27,816 nt of DNA from a virus: positions 1 to 27,816 of the IMG/VR virus record IMGVR_UViG_3300007734_000540; one strand, 5' to 3'. A program made the position numbers and the translations under genes. This document shows, in pieces, positions 1 to 7,667 of the stretch (the stretch's first letter is position 1; each line of letters opens with the position of its first letter). The notes beneath the pieces were generated by a model. The model made no database searches and was not told where the DNA came from. It was given only the letters and a program-made list of their open reading frames with translations.

Positions 1-38
1 GCGGTTCACGACCGCCAAGGCTCTCGGAGGGCAAGGAT

Positions 39-332
39 ATGACCGCGATTAGTCCCGTTCGTAACAACTACGTTGCCGTGGCGGCCACCAGCAGCAGCAC
101 GTTCGGCACGGTGGGTGCCTACCTGCATAGCGTCATCGTCAACGTCCAGAGCAACACCGAAGCAACCTGCATCGTGAGCGACAACGGCGTTGCCCTTGTC
201 AGCATCCCGGCAACGCAGGCCGCTGGCGTGTACGTGATCCCGCTGGAGGTTGGCACCAAGGGGCGCATCACCGCGACCTGCTCGGGCAACTCCAACTGCC
301 GCGTCGTCGGCTTGTTCAGCGATTACGTATGA
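39..332 (+). CDS. Small phage protein of unknown function
   Basis: A 97-residue protein, rich in Val, Thr, Ser and Ala and lacking membrane segments; the alternating pattern suggests an all-beta fold. The start is supported by GGAGG at 26-30, 8 nt before the ATG. The stop overlaps the next start as ATGA, so it is the first complete gene of a translationally coupled run leading to the portal gene. I do not recognise the family. Its position just upstream of the head genes and its beta-rich composition are compatible with a minor virion protein, but that is inference only. The minus-strand frame over the same bases is a GC-driven shadow. Confidence 0.75.
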   Translation: MTAISPVRNNYVAVAATSSSTFGTVGAYLHSVIVNVQSNTEATCIVSDNGVALVSIPATQAAGVYVIPLEVGTKGRITATCSGNSNCRVVGLFSDYV

Positions 333-487
333 ACCGCAAGCCCGGTTTGTACGCAAACATTTTGGCGAAACAAGAGCGCATCAAGGCTGGCTCGGGCGAG
401 CGTATGCGTAAACCGGGGTCGCCCGGCGCACCGACCGCCAAGGCGTTCCGCGAATCGGCCAAGACGGCCAAGAAGGAAAACAAGTGA
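329..487 (+). CDS. Small basic conserved phage protein
   Basis: A 52-residue Lys/Arg-rich protein beginning MNRKPGLYANI and containing the stretch GSGERMRKPGSPGAP, then a basic tail (KTAKKENK). Its ATG overlaps the previous stop as ATGA and its TGA overlaps the next GTG start as GTGA, which strongly supports a real gene despite its size. Proteins with this 'GLYANI...GSGE+MRKPG' pattern occur, as I recall, next to portal and DUF6321-type genes in environmental podoviruses; their function is unknown. The high positive charge could suit binding nucleic acid or an acidic partner, but no domain supports this. Confidence 0.8.
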   Translation: MNRKPGLYANILAKQERIKAGSGERMRKPGSPGAPTAKAFRESAKTAKKENK

Positions 488-780
488 GCGCAGCGTGGCA
501 GCGTAAGGAAGGGCAGAACGAAAAGGGCGGTCTAAACGCCAAGGGTCGCGCTTCCTACAAAGCCGAGACGGGTGGCACATTGAAGCCCCCGGTAAAGAAG
601 GGTGACAACCCGCGCCGCGCCTCGTTCCTCGCCCGCATGGGCAATATGCCGGGGCCGATGGAAAAGAACGGTAAGCCCACGCGCCTTGCGCTTGCCCTCA
701 AGGCTTGGGGTGCAGGCAGCAAAGCAGAAGCCAAGGCCAAGGCCAAGGCAATTAGCTCTCGGAATAAGAGCAAGGATTGA
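484..780 (+). CDS. DUF6321-like phage protein
   Basis: A 98-residue basic protein with a GTG start that overlaps the previous stop (GTGA). It carries the family's recognisable core: W-x-RKEG...GGLNAKGRASYK..TGG..K.PV..GDNPRRASFLARMGNMPGP, followed by a Leu/Ala helix (LALALKAWGAGSK) and a Lys-rich tail. I recognise this as DUF6321-like, a family common upstream of phage portal genes with no assigned role. The strong conservation of the Gly/Arg-rich core suggests a structured binding surface. The gene ends TGATG, coupling it to the next gene. The opposite-strand and +1 frames here are open only because of GC-rich codons. Confidence 0.82.
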   Translation: MSAAWQRKEGQNEKGGLNAKGRASYKAETGGTLKPPVKKGDNPRRASFLARMGNMPGPMEKNGKPTRLALALKAWGAGSKAEAKAKAKAISSRNKSKD

Positions 781-1154
781 TGGCAAAAAAGGGACGCAAA
801 TTAGCCGAACTTCTGTTGCAGCAGGTGGAAGCCGCTGCGGCGTTGGGCGTCCCGACTGTGCTGCAAGGTCGCAACATTGATGTCACCGCATTGCCCGAAG
901 TGCCGAACCGCATCCCCGGCGAAGGCGGCATCAGCACCGTTCGCAGCATGGGCGTCAACATGGACGGGGCAGAGACATTGATTCCGACCGTCGTGGAAGG
1001 ACAACTACCAGCGTCGGCGTCTGAAGCCGAGCGACGGGCAATAGAATACTATCGGCGTACTGGCCGACACTTGGGCAAGTATGTTTCACCAGCCGCGTCG
1101 GATGCAGCCGCTACGTTGCTGCATGAGCGCGAAGCATTAAGGACGGGACGCTAA
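780..1154 (+). CDS. Stand-alone virion-associated domain protein
   Basis: A 124-residue protein; I chose the ATG at 780 (overlapping the upstream TGA) over an in-frame TTG one codon earlier. The N-terminus is basic and helical (KKGRKLAELLLQQVEAAAAL). The C-terminal part carries the pattern GISTVRSMGVNMDG...LIPTVVEG, then EYYRRTGRHLGKY and a helix ending LLHEREAL. In my recollection this IPTV...YRRTG-HLG pattern is usually appended to large internal virion or lysozyme-like phage proteins. Here it forms most of a free-standing small protein directly before the portal gene. The TAATG junction couples it to portal translation. The molecular function of the domain is unknown to me. Confidence 0.75.
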   Translation: MAKKGRKLAELLLQQVEAAAALGVPTVLQGRNIDVTALPEVPNRIPGEGGISTVRSMGVNMDGAETLIPTVVEGQLPASASEAERRAIEYYRRTGRHLGKYVSPAASDAAATLLHEREALRTGR

Positions 1155-3175
1155 TGGACGTACTGGTACAGCCGGAACTTAACAAGTACCTCCGCATTAT
1201 CGGGCAGTATGACAACGAATTTGCCAAGTGGGCGGCGCGAACCAAGAAGATCATCAAGCGTTACCGCGACGACACCCGTGGGCAGACGCTGACAGAAGCA
1301 GCCAAGTTCAACATCCTCTGGTCAAACGTGCAGACGCTCACGCCTGCCGTTTACGCCAAGCTCCCGAAGGCCGACATCAGCCGCCGCTTTGGTGACAACG
1401 ACCCCGTAGGGCGTGTCGCCTCGCAGCTGTTAGAACGCGCCCTAGACTTTGAGATTGAGCATTACCCCGACTACCGCTCAACCATGTCCTATTGCGTGGA
1501 CGACCGCTTTTTGGGTGGTCGCGGCACGGCATGGGTGCGTTATGAACCGCACACCGCACCGATTGGCATTGAGGACGATGGCGTGTCGGTAACCCCGAAC
1601 ATTGAGCAGGGTGAGGGTGCGCCGCCTGCGATGGAGCAGATTGAGTACGAGTGCGCTCCGGTGGATTACGTCCATTGGCGCGACTTTGGTCACAGCACCG
1701 CCCGCACATGGGAAGAAGTAGGACAGGTGTGGCGCTGGGTCTATATGACCCGCGAGGCGCTCGTAGAGCGTTTTGGCGAGGAAATGGCGGCCAAGATACC
1801 GCTTGACCAAGGCCCAGAGCCGCTGAACGCCTACAACGAAAACAAGCGCCTGTATAACCGCGCCAAGATTTGTGAACTTTGGGACAAGGAAACCCAGAAG
1901 GTTTATTGGTTCTCCAAGGGGATGCCGCAGATCATTGATGTGCGTGACGACCCGCTCGGCCTTGAGGGATTCTTCCCCTGCCCACGCCCGCTGTACGCCA
2001 CGACGACCAGCGATACGCTCGTCCCGGTTCCCGATTTCGTGTTGTACCAAGATCAGGCGATGGAGTTGGACATTCTTTCCGACCGCATTGACGGCTTGGT
2101 GAAATCGCTGCGTGTGCGCGGCGTGTACGACGCCAGCCAGCCTGCGTTGCAACGCTTGATGACGGAGGGCGACAACAATGCGCTTATTCCAGTTGATAAG
2201 TGGATGGCTTTTAGCGAGAAAGGCGGCCTTAAAGGCAGCATTGACCTTCTCCCGCTGGACACGCTCGCCAACGCTCTCCTCCAATGCTACCGAGCCAGAG
2301 AGGACATCAAGAGCCAAATCTACGAAATCACGGGGATCGCGGATATTATTCGCGGCGTCTCGGCAGCGTCGGAAACCGCAACGGCGCAGCAAATCAAAGG
2401 ACAGTATGCAGGATTAAGACTGCGCTCCATGCAGGAGGAGGTGGCGATGTTTGCCGCCGAACTCATCCGGCTGAAGGCGCAGGTCATGTGTATGCACTAC
2501 CAGCCAGAGACAATTCTGGCCTACGCCGCCGCTAACCAAATGACGCCAGCGGATCAACAGTTGATCCCGCAGGCCATTGAACTGCTACGCAACAAGCCGC
2601 TGCGTAACTTCCGCGTGGACATTGCCTCTGACTCGCTTGTGATGCTGGACGAGAACCAGAACAAGCAGGATCGGCTGCAATTCCTACAGGCGTTCGGTGG
2701 GTTCCTCGCGCAGGCGCTCCCGGTTGGTCAGGCGTCACCCGAAATGGTGCCGATGATGATGGAGTTGCTGCGCTTTGGTATGCAGGCGTTTAAGGCTGCC
2801 CGCCCGATTGAGGGTCAGATTGACGCCACGTTGCAGCAGTTGCAGCAAGCCGCCATGCAACAGCAGCCTGATGGCGAGCAGCAGGGCAAACAAGCCGAGT
2901 TGCAGCAGAAGGGCCAGATGGAACAGGGGCGTATGCAGATGGAGGCGGCGCTACAGCAGGCCAAACTCCAGCAGCAGATGCAGATGGAGCAGCTCAAGAA
3001 CCAGACCAAGATGGCGATGGAGCAGCAAAAGCAGCAGTTTGAGGCGCAGTTGGAGGCAATGAAGCTGCAAAGCCAGCAGGAAGCCGCCAAGTACAAGGCT
3101 GACATGGACGCCCAGACGCGCCTGATCATCGCGCAAATGAACAAGACCCTACCCCCAACCACGTTTAACCAATGA
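1154..3175 (+). CDS. Portal protein (P22-like)
   Basis: A 673-residue protein in the size range of P22-type portals. It would form the dodecameric ring at the unique capsid vertex through which DNA is packaged and ejected. Support comes from overall recognition of the N-terminal portal pattern (helical start; TEAAKFNILWSNVQTLTPAVY; later DYVHWRDFGHSTARTWEEV and a DQAMELDILSDRIDGLVKSL helix) and from its place ahead of scaffold and capsid genes. Residues of roughly 550-660 are a Gln/Met/Ala-rich coiled-coil extension without Pro, presumably a long helical barrel or tail facing the capsid interior, as in P22-type portals. Start and stop overlap both neighbours (TAATG, ATGA). The large subunit of terminase is not in the window and probably lies upstream. 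Confidence 0.9.
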   Translation: MDVLVQPELNKYLRIIGQYDNEFAKWAARTKKIIKRYRDDTRGQTLTEAAKFNILWSNVQTLTPAVYAKLPKADISRRFGDNDPVGRVASQLLERALDFEIEHYPDYRSTMSYCVDDRFLGGRGTAWVRYEPHTAPIGIEDDGVSVTPNIEQGEGAPPAMEQIEYECAPVDYVHWRDFGHSTARTWEEVGQVWRWVYMTREALVERFGEEMAAKIPLDQGPEPLNAYNENKRLYNRAKICELWDKETQKVYWFSKGMPQIIDVRDDPLGLEGFFPCPRPLYATTTSDTLVPVPDFVLYQDQAMELDILSDRIDGLVKSLRVRGVYDASQPALQRLMTEGDNNALIPVDKWMAFSEKGGLKGSIDLLPLDTLANALLQCYRAREDIKSQIYEITGIADIIRGVSAASETATAQQIKGQYAGLRLRSMQEEVAMFAAELIRLKAQVMCMHYQPETILAYAAANQMTPADQQLIPQAIELLRNKPLRNFRVDIASDSLVMLDENQNKQDRLQFLQAFGGFLAQALPVGQASPEMVPMMMELLRFGMQAFKAARPIEGQIDATLQQLQQAAMQQQPDGEQQGKQAELQQKGQMEQGRMQMEAALQQAKLQQQMQMEQLKNQTKMAMEQQKQQFEAQLEAMKLQSQQEAAKYKADMDAQTRLIIAQMNKTLPPTTFNQ

Positions 3176-3519
3176 AACGCACCTACGTTTTTATTGATGG
3201 CGAGTTTGTAGAGCGTCGCAAGGACGAGAAGGGCCAATATCACTACATTCAGCCGGACATCCAGCCATACAAGAGCATGGTTGACGGCAGCATGATTACC
3301 TCACGCTCGCAGCACCGTCGCCATTTGAAGGCGCACGGCTGTGAGGAGGTGGGCAACGACGATCCCGCCAAACACATACGGCGGGAGAAGCCGAGCAATG
3401 AGCGCATGGAACGCCTCAAGTATGAGGTCAACAAGCGCATGACCAATGAACAGGCAGATCGGATCATCCGACAGCTGCGCCAAGAGTTGAACTTCACCAA
3501 TCCCCACAGGAGAGGCTAA
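3172..3519 (+). CDS. Conserved phage protein of unknown function, after portal
   Basis: A 115-residue charged protein starting MKRTYVFIDGEFVERR and containing DIQPYKSMVDGSMITSRSQH, a His/Arg cluster (RRHLKAHGCEEVG) and a helical basic C-terminus (RIIRQLRQELNF). I recognise the DI-PYKSMVDG...ITSR..HR.HL..HGC.EVG pattern as recurring between portal and scaffold genes in environmental podoviruses, but know no function. The single Cys with nearby His residues is not enough to claim a metal site. It is coupled on both sides (ATGA with portal, TAATG with the scaffold-like gene). A role in head assembly is plausible from position only. Confidence 0.78.
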   Translation: MKRTYVFIDGEFVERRKDEKGQYHYIQPDIQPYKSMVDGSMITSRSQHRRHLKAHGCEEVGNDDPAKHIRREKPSNERMERLKYEVNKRMTNEQADRIIRQLRQELNFTNPHRRG

Positions 3520-4508
3520 TGGACGTTGAGAATCAGGAAGCCCCACAGGCTGAAACGATTGACCGCAGGGCGTTGCTAGAGGAGCAGTTAGAGGCTGCCG
3601 AGCGTGGCGAGCCGATTGAGGCTAAAACACGCGACGAATCAGGCCGATTCGCTAAACCCGAACCACAACCCGAGGTTGAGGAAGAAGAACCGCCTGTGTG
3701 GCGTCGTCCTCCCGCGTCGTGGAAGAAGGATTATCACGAGATTTGGCAGAAAGCCGATCCGAAGATGCAGGAATACGCATGGCAGCGTGAGGAGCAGATG
3801 CGAGCGGGCGTGGAACCGCTGCTCTCCAAGGCGCAGTTTGCCGATGCGATGCAGGAAGCCATTAGCCCGTACATGACGACCATTCAAGGGCTGGGTTTGA
3901 CGCCTGATAAGGCGGTTGGCGCGTTGATGGAGGCAGATCACAAGCTGCGTACCAGCGACCCGCAGACCAAAATGCAGTATTTCATGCAGTTGGCGCAGAG
4001 CTACGGTATCAACCTCGGCGCAATGCAGCCGCAGGCACCGGGCGCAGCGCCGATGCAGCCCAGCAGCGTTGATCCGCTGGTATGGCAGTTACAGAACGAG
4101 CTAAACCAAGTCCGTGGCGAGGTCATGGGCTGGAAGCAGCAGCAGGAAATGATGGAAAATCAGACCTTGCTGAACGAAATCAACCAGTTTAGTTTGAAGG
4201 CCGAGCATTTTGAGGATGTCCGACCCACGATGATCCAGCTCCTACAGAGCGGGGTCGCGCAGACGTTGGACGAAGCATATGACAAGGCCATCCGGCTTGA
4301 CCCGAACCTCTTTGAGCAGACTTTGAAGGCCAAACAGGCCGAAGAAGCTGCCAAGCAGGCGAAGGAAGCCAATCGGGTAGCGAAATCTGCCCGCGCAGCA
4401 GCGGTGAGTGTCAGAAGTGCCACACCCGGCGCAAACACGGCTCCCAAGGCAGCAAACCGTCGCGCACTCTTGGAGGAGGCTTTCTCCGAAACAGAGACGC
4501 GTTTGTAA
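3519..4508 (+). CDS. Scaffolding-like protein
   Basis: A 329-residue, highly charged, mostly helical protein immediately before the major capsid gene, the standard position of the scaffold. The N-terminal 70 residues are acidic and disordered (a long Glu run ending EVEEEEPPVWRRPPASWKK), the middle is helical with Met/Gln-rich stretches, and the C-terminus is a basic helix-rich segment (AKQAEEAAKQAKEANRVAKS), like the basic coat-binding tails of scaffold proteins. Known role of such proteins: direct capsid lattice assembly, then exit or are degraded. No protease domain is visible. The assignment rests on position and composition rather than a signature motif. It is followed by a 23-nt gap with a strong ribosome binding site for the capsid gene. 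Confidence 0.72.
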   Translation: MDVENQEAPQAETIDRRALLEEQLEAAERGEPIEAKTRDESGRFAKPEPQPEVEEEEPPVWRRPPASWKKDYHEIWQKADPKMQEYAWQREEQMRAGVEPLLSKAQFADAMQEAISPYMTTIQGLGLTPDKAVGALMEADHKLRTSDPQTKMQYFMQLAQSYGINLGAMQPQAPGAAPMQPSSVDPLVWQLQNELNQVRGEVMGWKQQQEMMENQTLLNEINQFSLKAEHFEDVRPTMIQLLQSGVAQTLDEAYDKAIRLDPNLFEQTLKAKQAEEAAKQAKEANRVAKSARAAAVSVRSATPGANTAPKAANRRALLEEAFSETETRL

Positions 4509-4518
4509 TTAACTGATG

Positions 4519-4524
4519 AAGGAG
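4519..4524 (+). promoter_or_regulatory. Strong ribosome binding site of the major capsid gene
   Basis: AAGGAG lies 7 nt before the ATG at 4532, in one of the few true intergenic gaps of the plus-strand operon. This allows capsid translation to be independent of the upstream gene, unlike most neighbours, which start by stop/start overlap. Confidence 0.7.
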
Positions 4525-4531
4525 TAATCAA

Positions 4532-5557
4532 ATGGCATTTGCCAACTCAAGCATCAGCGACATCATTGCTACCACAATCCAGAGCCGTAGCGGTGAACTC
4601 GCTGACAACGTGACGAACAACAACGCGTTGCTTCGTCGTCTTAAGGAGCGTGGGAACGTCAAAACGTTCTCGGGCGGTAACGTGATTTTGCAGGAAATCA
4701 TGTACACCGATCCGACCACGAACAACACGAACAGCTACTCGGGTTACGAAGTGCTGAACGTGGGTCAGAACAGCCCGATCAGCTCGGCGCAGTTCTCCAT
4801 CACGCAGTACGCTTCTGCGGTGACCATCTCGGGTCTGGAGATGATCCAGAACTCGGGTAAGGAGGCCATCATTGACCTTCTTGACGGTCGCATGGAAGTG
4901 GCCGAAGCCCAGCTGGCTAACCGCATCAGCGGTGACCTGTATGGCGACGGCACCGGCAACGCGGGTAAGAACCTCACGGGTCTTGCTGCTGCTGTGCCGG
5001 ATGACCCGACTGTTGGCACCTACGGTGGCATCAACCGCGCCGTGTGGACGTTCTGGCAGAGCAAGAAGTTCTCGGCTTCCGCTGATGGCGGTGGTGCGGG
5101 CGCTGTCTCCAGCACGACCATCCAAGGCTACATGGACGCGCTTGCTGTGCAGCTCGTTCGTGGCACCGACAAGCCTGACCTGATCGTGGCCGACAACAAC
5201 TACTATCGTTTCTACCTGCAGTCGCTCCAAGCGATTCAGCGTATTACCGAGAGTGGTTCGGGCATGGCGGGCGCGGGTTTCGCGTCGTTGAAGTACTACG
5301 GTGCCGGTATGGCGTCTGACGTTGTGTTGGACGGTGGTATCGGTTCCAGCACGTACAACAGCGGCTCGGGCAACGCGAACCATATGTGGTTCCTCAACAC
5401 CAAGTACCTGATGTTCCGTCCCCACAAAGATCGTAACTTCGTTCCGATTGGTGGTGAGCGTCAGGCCGTCAACCAAGACGCCATTGTTAAACTGATTGGC
5501 TGGGCCGGTAACCTCACCTGCTCGGGCAGCCAGTTCCAAGGCGTGTTGATCGCTTAA
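4532..5557 (+). CDS. Major capsid protein (HK97-fold type)
   Basis: A 341-residue protein that would build the icosahedral shell. Recognisable elements are the N-terminal arm (SGELADNVTNNNALLRRLKE), the segment FSGGNVILQEIMY, then SGYEVLNV, a helix ITISGLEMIQNSGKEAI preceding LLDGRMEVAEAQLANRIS (spine-helix-like), and a late core ending in a beta-rich C-terminus with DAIVKLIGWAGNLTC. Its length is normal for an unprocessed HK97-fold coat protein with a separate scaffold. It sits between scaffold and a decoration-like gene and has its own ribosome site, as expected for the most abundant virion protein. The nearly full-length minus-strand open frame is a codon-bias shadow. I do not assign a narrower family. 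Confidence 0.9.
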   Translation: MAFANSSISDIIATTIQSRSGELADNVTNNNALLRRLKERGNVKTFSGGNVILQEIMYTDPTTNNTNSYSGYEVLNVGQNSPISSAQFSITQYASAVTISGLEMIQNSGKEAIIDLLDGRMEVAEAQLANRISGDLYGDGTGNAGKNLTGLAAAVPDDPTVGTYGGINRAVWTFWQSKKFSASADGGGAGAVSSTTIQGYMDALAVQLVRGTDKPDLIVADNNYYRFYLQSLQAIQRITESGSGMAGAGFASLKYYGAGMASDVVLDGGIGSSTYNSGSGNANHMWFLNTKYLMFRPHKDRNFVPIGGERQAVNQDAIVKLIGWAGNLTCSGSQFQGVLIA

Positions 5558-5562
5558 GGAGG
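5556..5562 (+). promoter_or_regulatory. Ribosome binding site overlapping the capsid stop codon
   Basis: AAGGAGG begins inside the TAA stop of the capsid gene (5555-5557) and lies 8 nt before the ATG at 5571. It is a near-perfect anti-16S match and should drive high expression of the decoration-like protein. Confidence 0.7.
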
Positions 5563-5570
5563 GCGCAAAA

Positions 5571-6044
5571 ATGTCTATCTCTACTAGTGCATTGATCGGT
5601 GTTGCACTTGACTACACCGACTCCACGCCCTCGTTTGCAACTGGCACCACGGTCAACTTGAACGATGGTGGTCAGGCTGTGTACGTGCAGGCGGCTTCCA
5701 CGGTGTCTACTTACATGGCGGTTTCCGTCCGTGTAGACAACACCGTTGTGCCGCTCACCACGACCAACTCGGCAAACAGCAAGGCCATTGGCTTTGCTCA
5801 AGCGTCCATTGCCTCGGCCTATTACGGCTGGGTGCAGTTGGGCGGCAAGCCGCGTGTAAACGTGTTGGTTGGCTGTCAGCCCAACGTCCCGCTCTTTACC
5901 ACCGCAACGGCTGGCTCGCTTGACGACGCCACCGTGACGGCTGGTTTGGTCGCGGGTCTTGTGGCGACCACCTCGGCTGCTTCGGCTTCGGCTCCGACTT
6001 GCGTTGCGGGTTACCCGCACGTGCTGACGGGTTTGAACGCCTAA
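5571..6044 (+). CDS. Decoration-like head protein
   Basis: A 157-residue Ala/Thr/Val/Ser-rich, all-beta-looking protein with few charged residues and no membrane helix. It follows the capsid gene and has a very strong ribosome site, so it is likely made in high amounts; this is the usual place and size for a capsid decoration or cement protein. Visible stretches include TVNLNDGGQAVYVQAASTVS and AIGFAQASIASAYYGWVQLG, typical of small beta-barrel head proteins. I see no signature residue that decides the family. The stop overlaps the next start (TAATG). Confidence 0.68.
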   Translation: MSISTSALIGVALDYTDSTPSFATGTTVNLNDGGQAVYVQAASTVSTYMAVSVRVDNTVVPLTTTNSANSKAIGFAQASIASAYYGWVQLGGKPRVNVLVGCQPNVPLFTTATAGSLDDATVTAGLVAGLVATTSAASASAPTCVAGYPHVLTGLNA

Positions 6045-6820
6045 TGCAGCCTCTGGAGATTACGGTGCAGGCGGCGGGGACGGCGGAGGAGCTTTGCTCC
6101 AACATCCGCTCTGCTCTTGCCCGTAATCTTCCAGAACTGACCCCCACTCCCATTAAGCACGATGGAACATTCGTGTGCGTGGCGAGTGGGTGGTCTATGC
6201 CTGATTACATTGACGAAATCAAAGCGCACCGCCGCGCAGGCCGCCCGATTGTGGCAATCAAGGCCGCGCACGACTTCCTTTGTGAGAACGGTGTGCAACC
6301 GGATATGTGGGTCAACCTTGACCCGCGTGACCGCACCAGCGGCATCCAGAAGGCCAACGACCGTACCGTGTACCTCGTCGCTTCACGCTGCCCACCGGTC
6401 ACGTTTGATTACCTGCAAGGCAAAAACGTATGGCTGTGGCATTCATGGGCAGACGGCCCCGAAATGCAGGCGATTGGCCCGAACAAGCTCGCCGTGGGTG
6501 GCGGGACAACCTCGGGGCTGCGAGCCATCAACATTGGCTATCTGCTCGGGTTCCGCAACTTTGTGCTGTACGGGTACGACAGCTGCAACCGCGCCGATGG
6601 GCTGAAGCGGTTTACCGGGGAATACACCGGGCCATCTATTGACGTTTTCGTAGGTGGCCCGACTGGCAAAAAGTTCAACTGCAATATGGCAATGGCCCAG
6701 CAGGCCAACGAATTCCAGAAACTGTTTGAGGTGATGGGCGACATCAACGTGGACGCCCGTGGCCCCGGCCTGATCGCAGAAATCATGCGAGTCAGGAATC
6801 AAAAGGACGAGGCAGCCTAG
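6044..6820 (+). CDS. MptE-like (DUF115) Rossmann-fold protein
   Basis: A 258-residue protein; the ATG at 6044 in the TAATG junction is preferred over an in-frame ATG 15 codons upstream, which would extend into the decoration gene. The sequence VCVASGWSMPDYIDEIKAHR is a Rossmann-type first strand and loop. It is followed by GRPIVAIKAAHDFLCENGV, QPDMWVNLDPRDRTSG, then VYLVASRCPP and a Gly-rich turn VGGGTTSGLRAINIGYLLGF leading to VLYGYDSC. This matches the 6-hydroxymethylpterin diphosphokinase MptE-like family (PF01973/DUF115), which in archaea transfers pyrophosphate to a pterin and in bacteria includes flagellin-glycosylation-associated proteins. Phage copies are common but, as far as I know, have no proven substrate. 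Here it lies inside the virion operon, so a role in modifying a structural protein or host surface is possible but unproven. Confidence 0.78.
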   Translation: MQPLEITVQAAGTAEELCSNIRSALARNLPELTPTPIKHDGTFVCVASGWSMPDYIDEIKAHRRAGRPIVAIKAAHDFLCENGVQPDMWVNLDPRDRTSGIQKANDRTVYLVASRCPPVTFDYLQGKNVWLWHSWADGPEMQAIGPNKLAVGGGTTSGLRAINIGYLLGFRNFVLYGYDSCNRADGLKRFTGEYTGPSIDVFVGGPTGKKFNCNMAMAQQANEFQKLFEVMGDINVDARGPGLIAEIMRVRNQKDEAA

Positions 6821-7647
6821 TGGCGATCCCCTCCCGCGTGTTGGGGTCGGGCGTTAACTCGCTATCAACCCTTTGCATCTGCGGCGACGGTAATGCCTCG
6901 GCAGCAGCCGCTGGCACCTCGGCTGGCAATGCCACGCAGATCAGCTACGTCTACACCAACGTCACCACGACGGGCGCAGGTGCGGGCGTCAAACTGCCGC
7001 AGGCTGAAATGGGCGCGACCATCATCGTTAAGAACAGCGGCGCAAACCCGCTGACGGTCTACCCCTACGATGCCAGCAGCAGCATCAATAACGTCGGCTA
7101 CGGCACTATCAACCCTGACTGCTCGGCCATGTTTTTTGCCGTTAGCAACACGCTATGGGAGGAATTGCAGGGTTTTGGCCGCTCGGTTCCCATCCTGCAT
7201 TACGGTGCGTTTTCGGACACTACATTGCAGACGGCGGCATCTATCAACACCGCTTACGCGATGACGTTTAACACAACAGATGCGGCAAACGGCGTCAGCA
7301 TTGGCTCGCCTACCTCTCGCATCGTGGTGGCTAATCAGGGCGTCTACAACGTCCAGTTTTCGGCGCAATTAGATGAAACCTCGGGCGGCACCGCCAACAT
7401 CTACATCTGGCTACGCAAAAACGGCACCAACGTAGCTAACACGGCCAGCACGGTCGCCCTTCAAGGTACGTCTGCCAGAACTGTCGCAGCGTGGAATTTC
7501 ATTATTCAACTTGAGCCTACCAACTACGTTGAGTTGATGTGGGCAACCGATACCACAAACGCTAGAATTCTTGCAGCCAGCGCCACAAGCGTATGGCCTG
7601 CGATTCCCTCGGTCATTTGTACCGTAACACAGGTCAACAACCTGTAA
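6820..7647 (+). CDS. Two-domain virion protein with C1q/TNF-like jelly roll
   Basis: A 275-residue protein with a GTG start in a TAGTG junction and GAGG 7 nt upstream. Residues of about 40-115 form a beta domain with the pattern GVKLPQAEMGATIIVKNSGA followed by LTVYPYDASSSINN and an ending WEELQGF, a module often seen in phage virion proteins. Residues of about 125-275 look like a C1q/TNF-type jelly roll: GVYNVQFSAQLDETSGG, NIYIWLRKNGTNVANT, AAWNFIIQLEPTNYVELMWA, and a final strand IPSVICTVTQV. Such jelly rolls trimerise and bind ligands in other systems. A head fibre or exposed head-surface protein is the likeliest role given the position after the decoration gene; this is inferred, not shown. 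Confidence 0.72.
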   Translation: MAIPSRVLGSGVNSLSTLCICGDGNASAAAAGTSAGNATQISYVYTNVTTTGAGAGVKLPQAEMGATIIVKNSGANPLTVYPYDASSSINNVGYGTINPDCSAMFFAVSNTLWEELQGFGRSVPILHYGAFSDTTLQTAASINTAYAMTFNTTDAANGVSIGSPTSRIVVANQGVYNVQFSAQLDETSGGTANIYIWLRKNGTNVANTASTVALQGTSARTVAAWNFIIQLEPTNYVELMWATDTTNARILAASATSVWPAIPSVICTVTQVNNL

Positions 7648-7667
7648 TCCCCACAGGAGCAAGGACA

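Noticed and set aside
1-52. Possible 3' end of a gene before the first complete one
   Set aside because: Two plus frames are open from the left edge (stops at 40-42 and 50-52). The first would give the usual ATGA overlap, but only about 13 codons remain and the frame cannot be decided.
1478-2392. Minus-strand open frame of 304 residues opposite the portal gene
   Set aside because: No ribosome site, coupling or domain; complete overlap with the portal gene.
4547-5539. Minus-strand open frame of 330 residues opposite the capsid gene
   Set aside because: It is a GC-rich shadow with Arg/Val/His-heavy composition and no recognisable domain; the plus-strand capsid protein is clear.
5999-6043. Upstream start for the MptE-like gene
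   Set aside because: It would add 15 residues overlapping the decoration-like gene; the TAATG start gives the normal family beginning.
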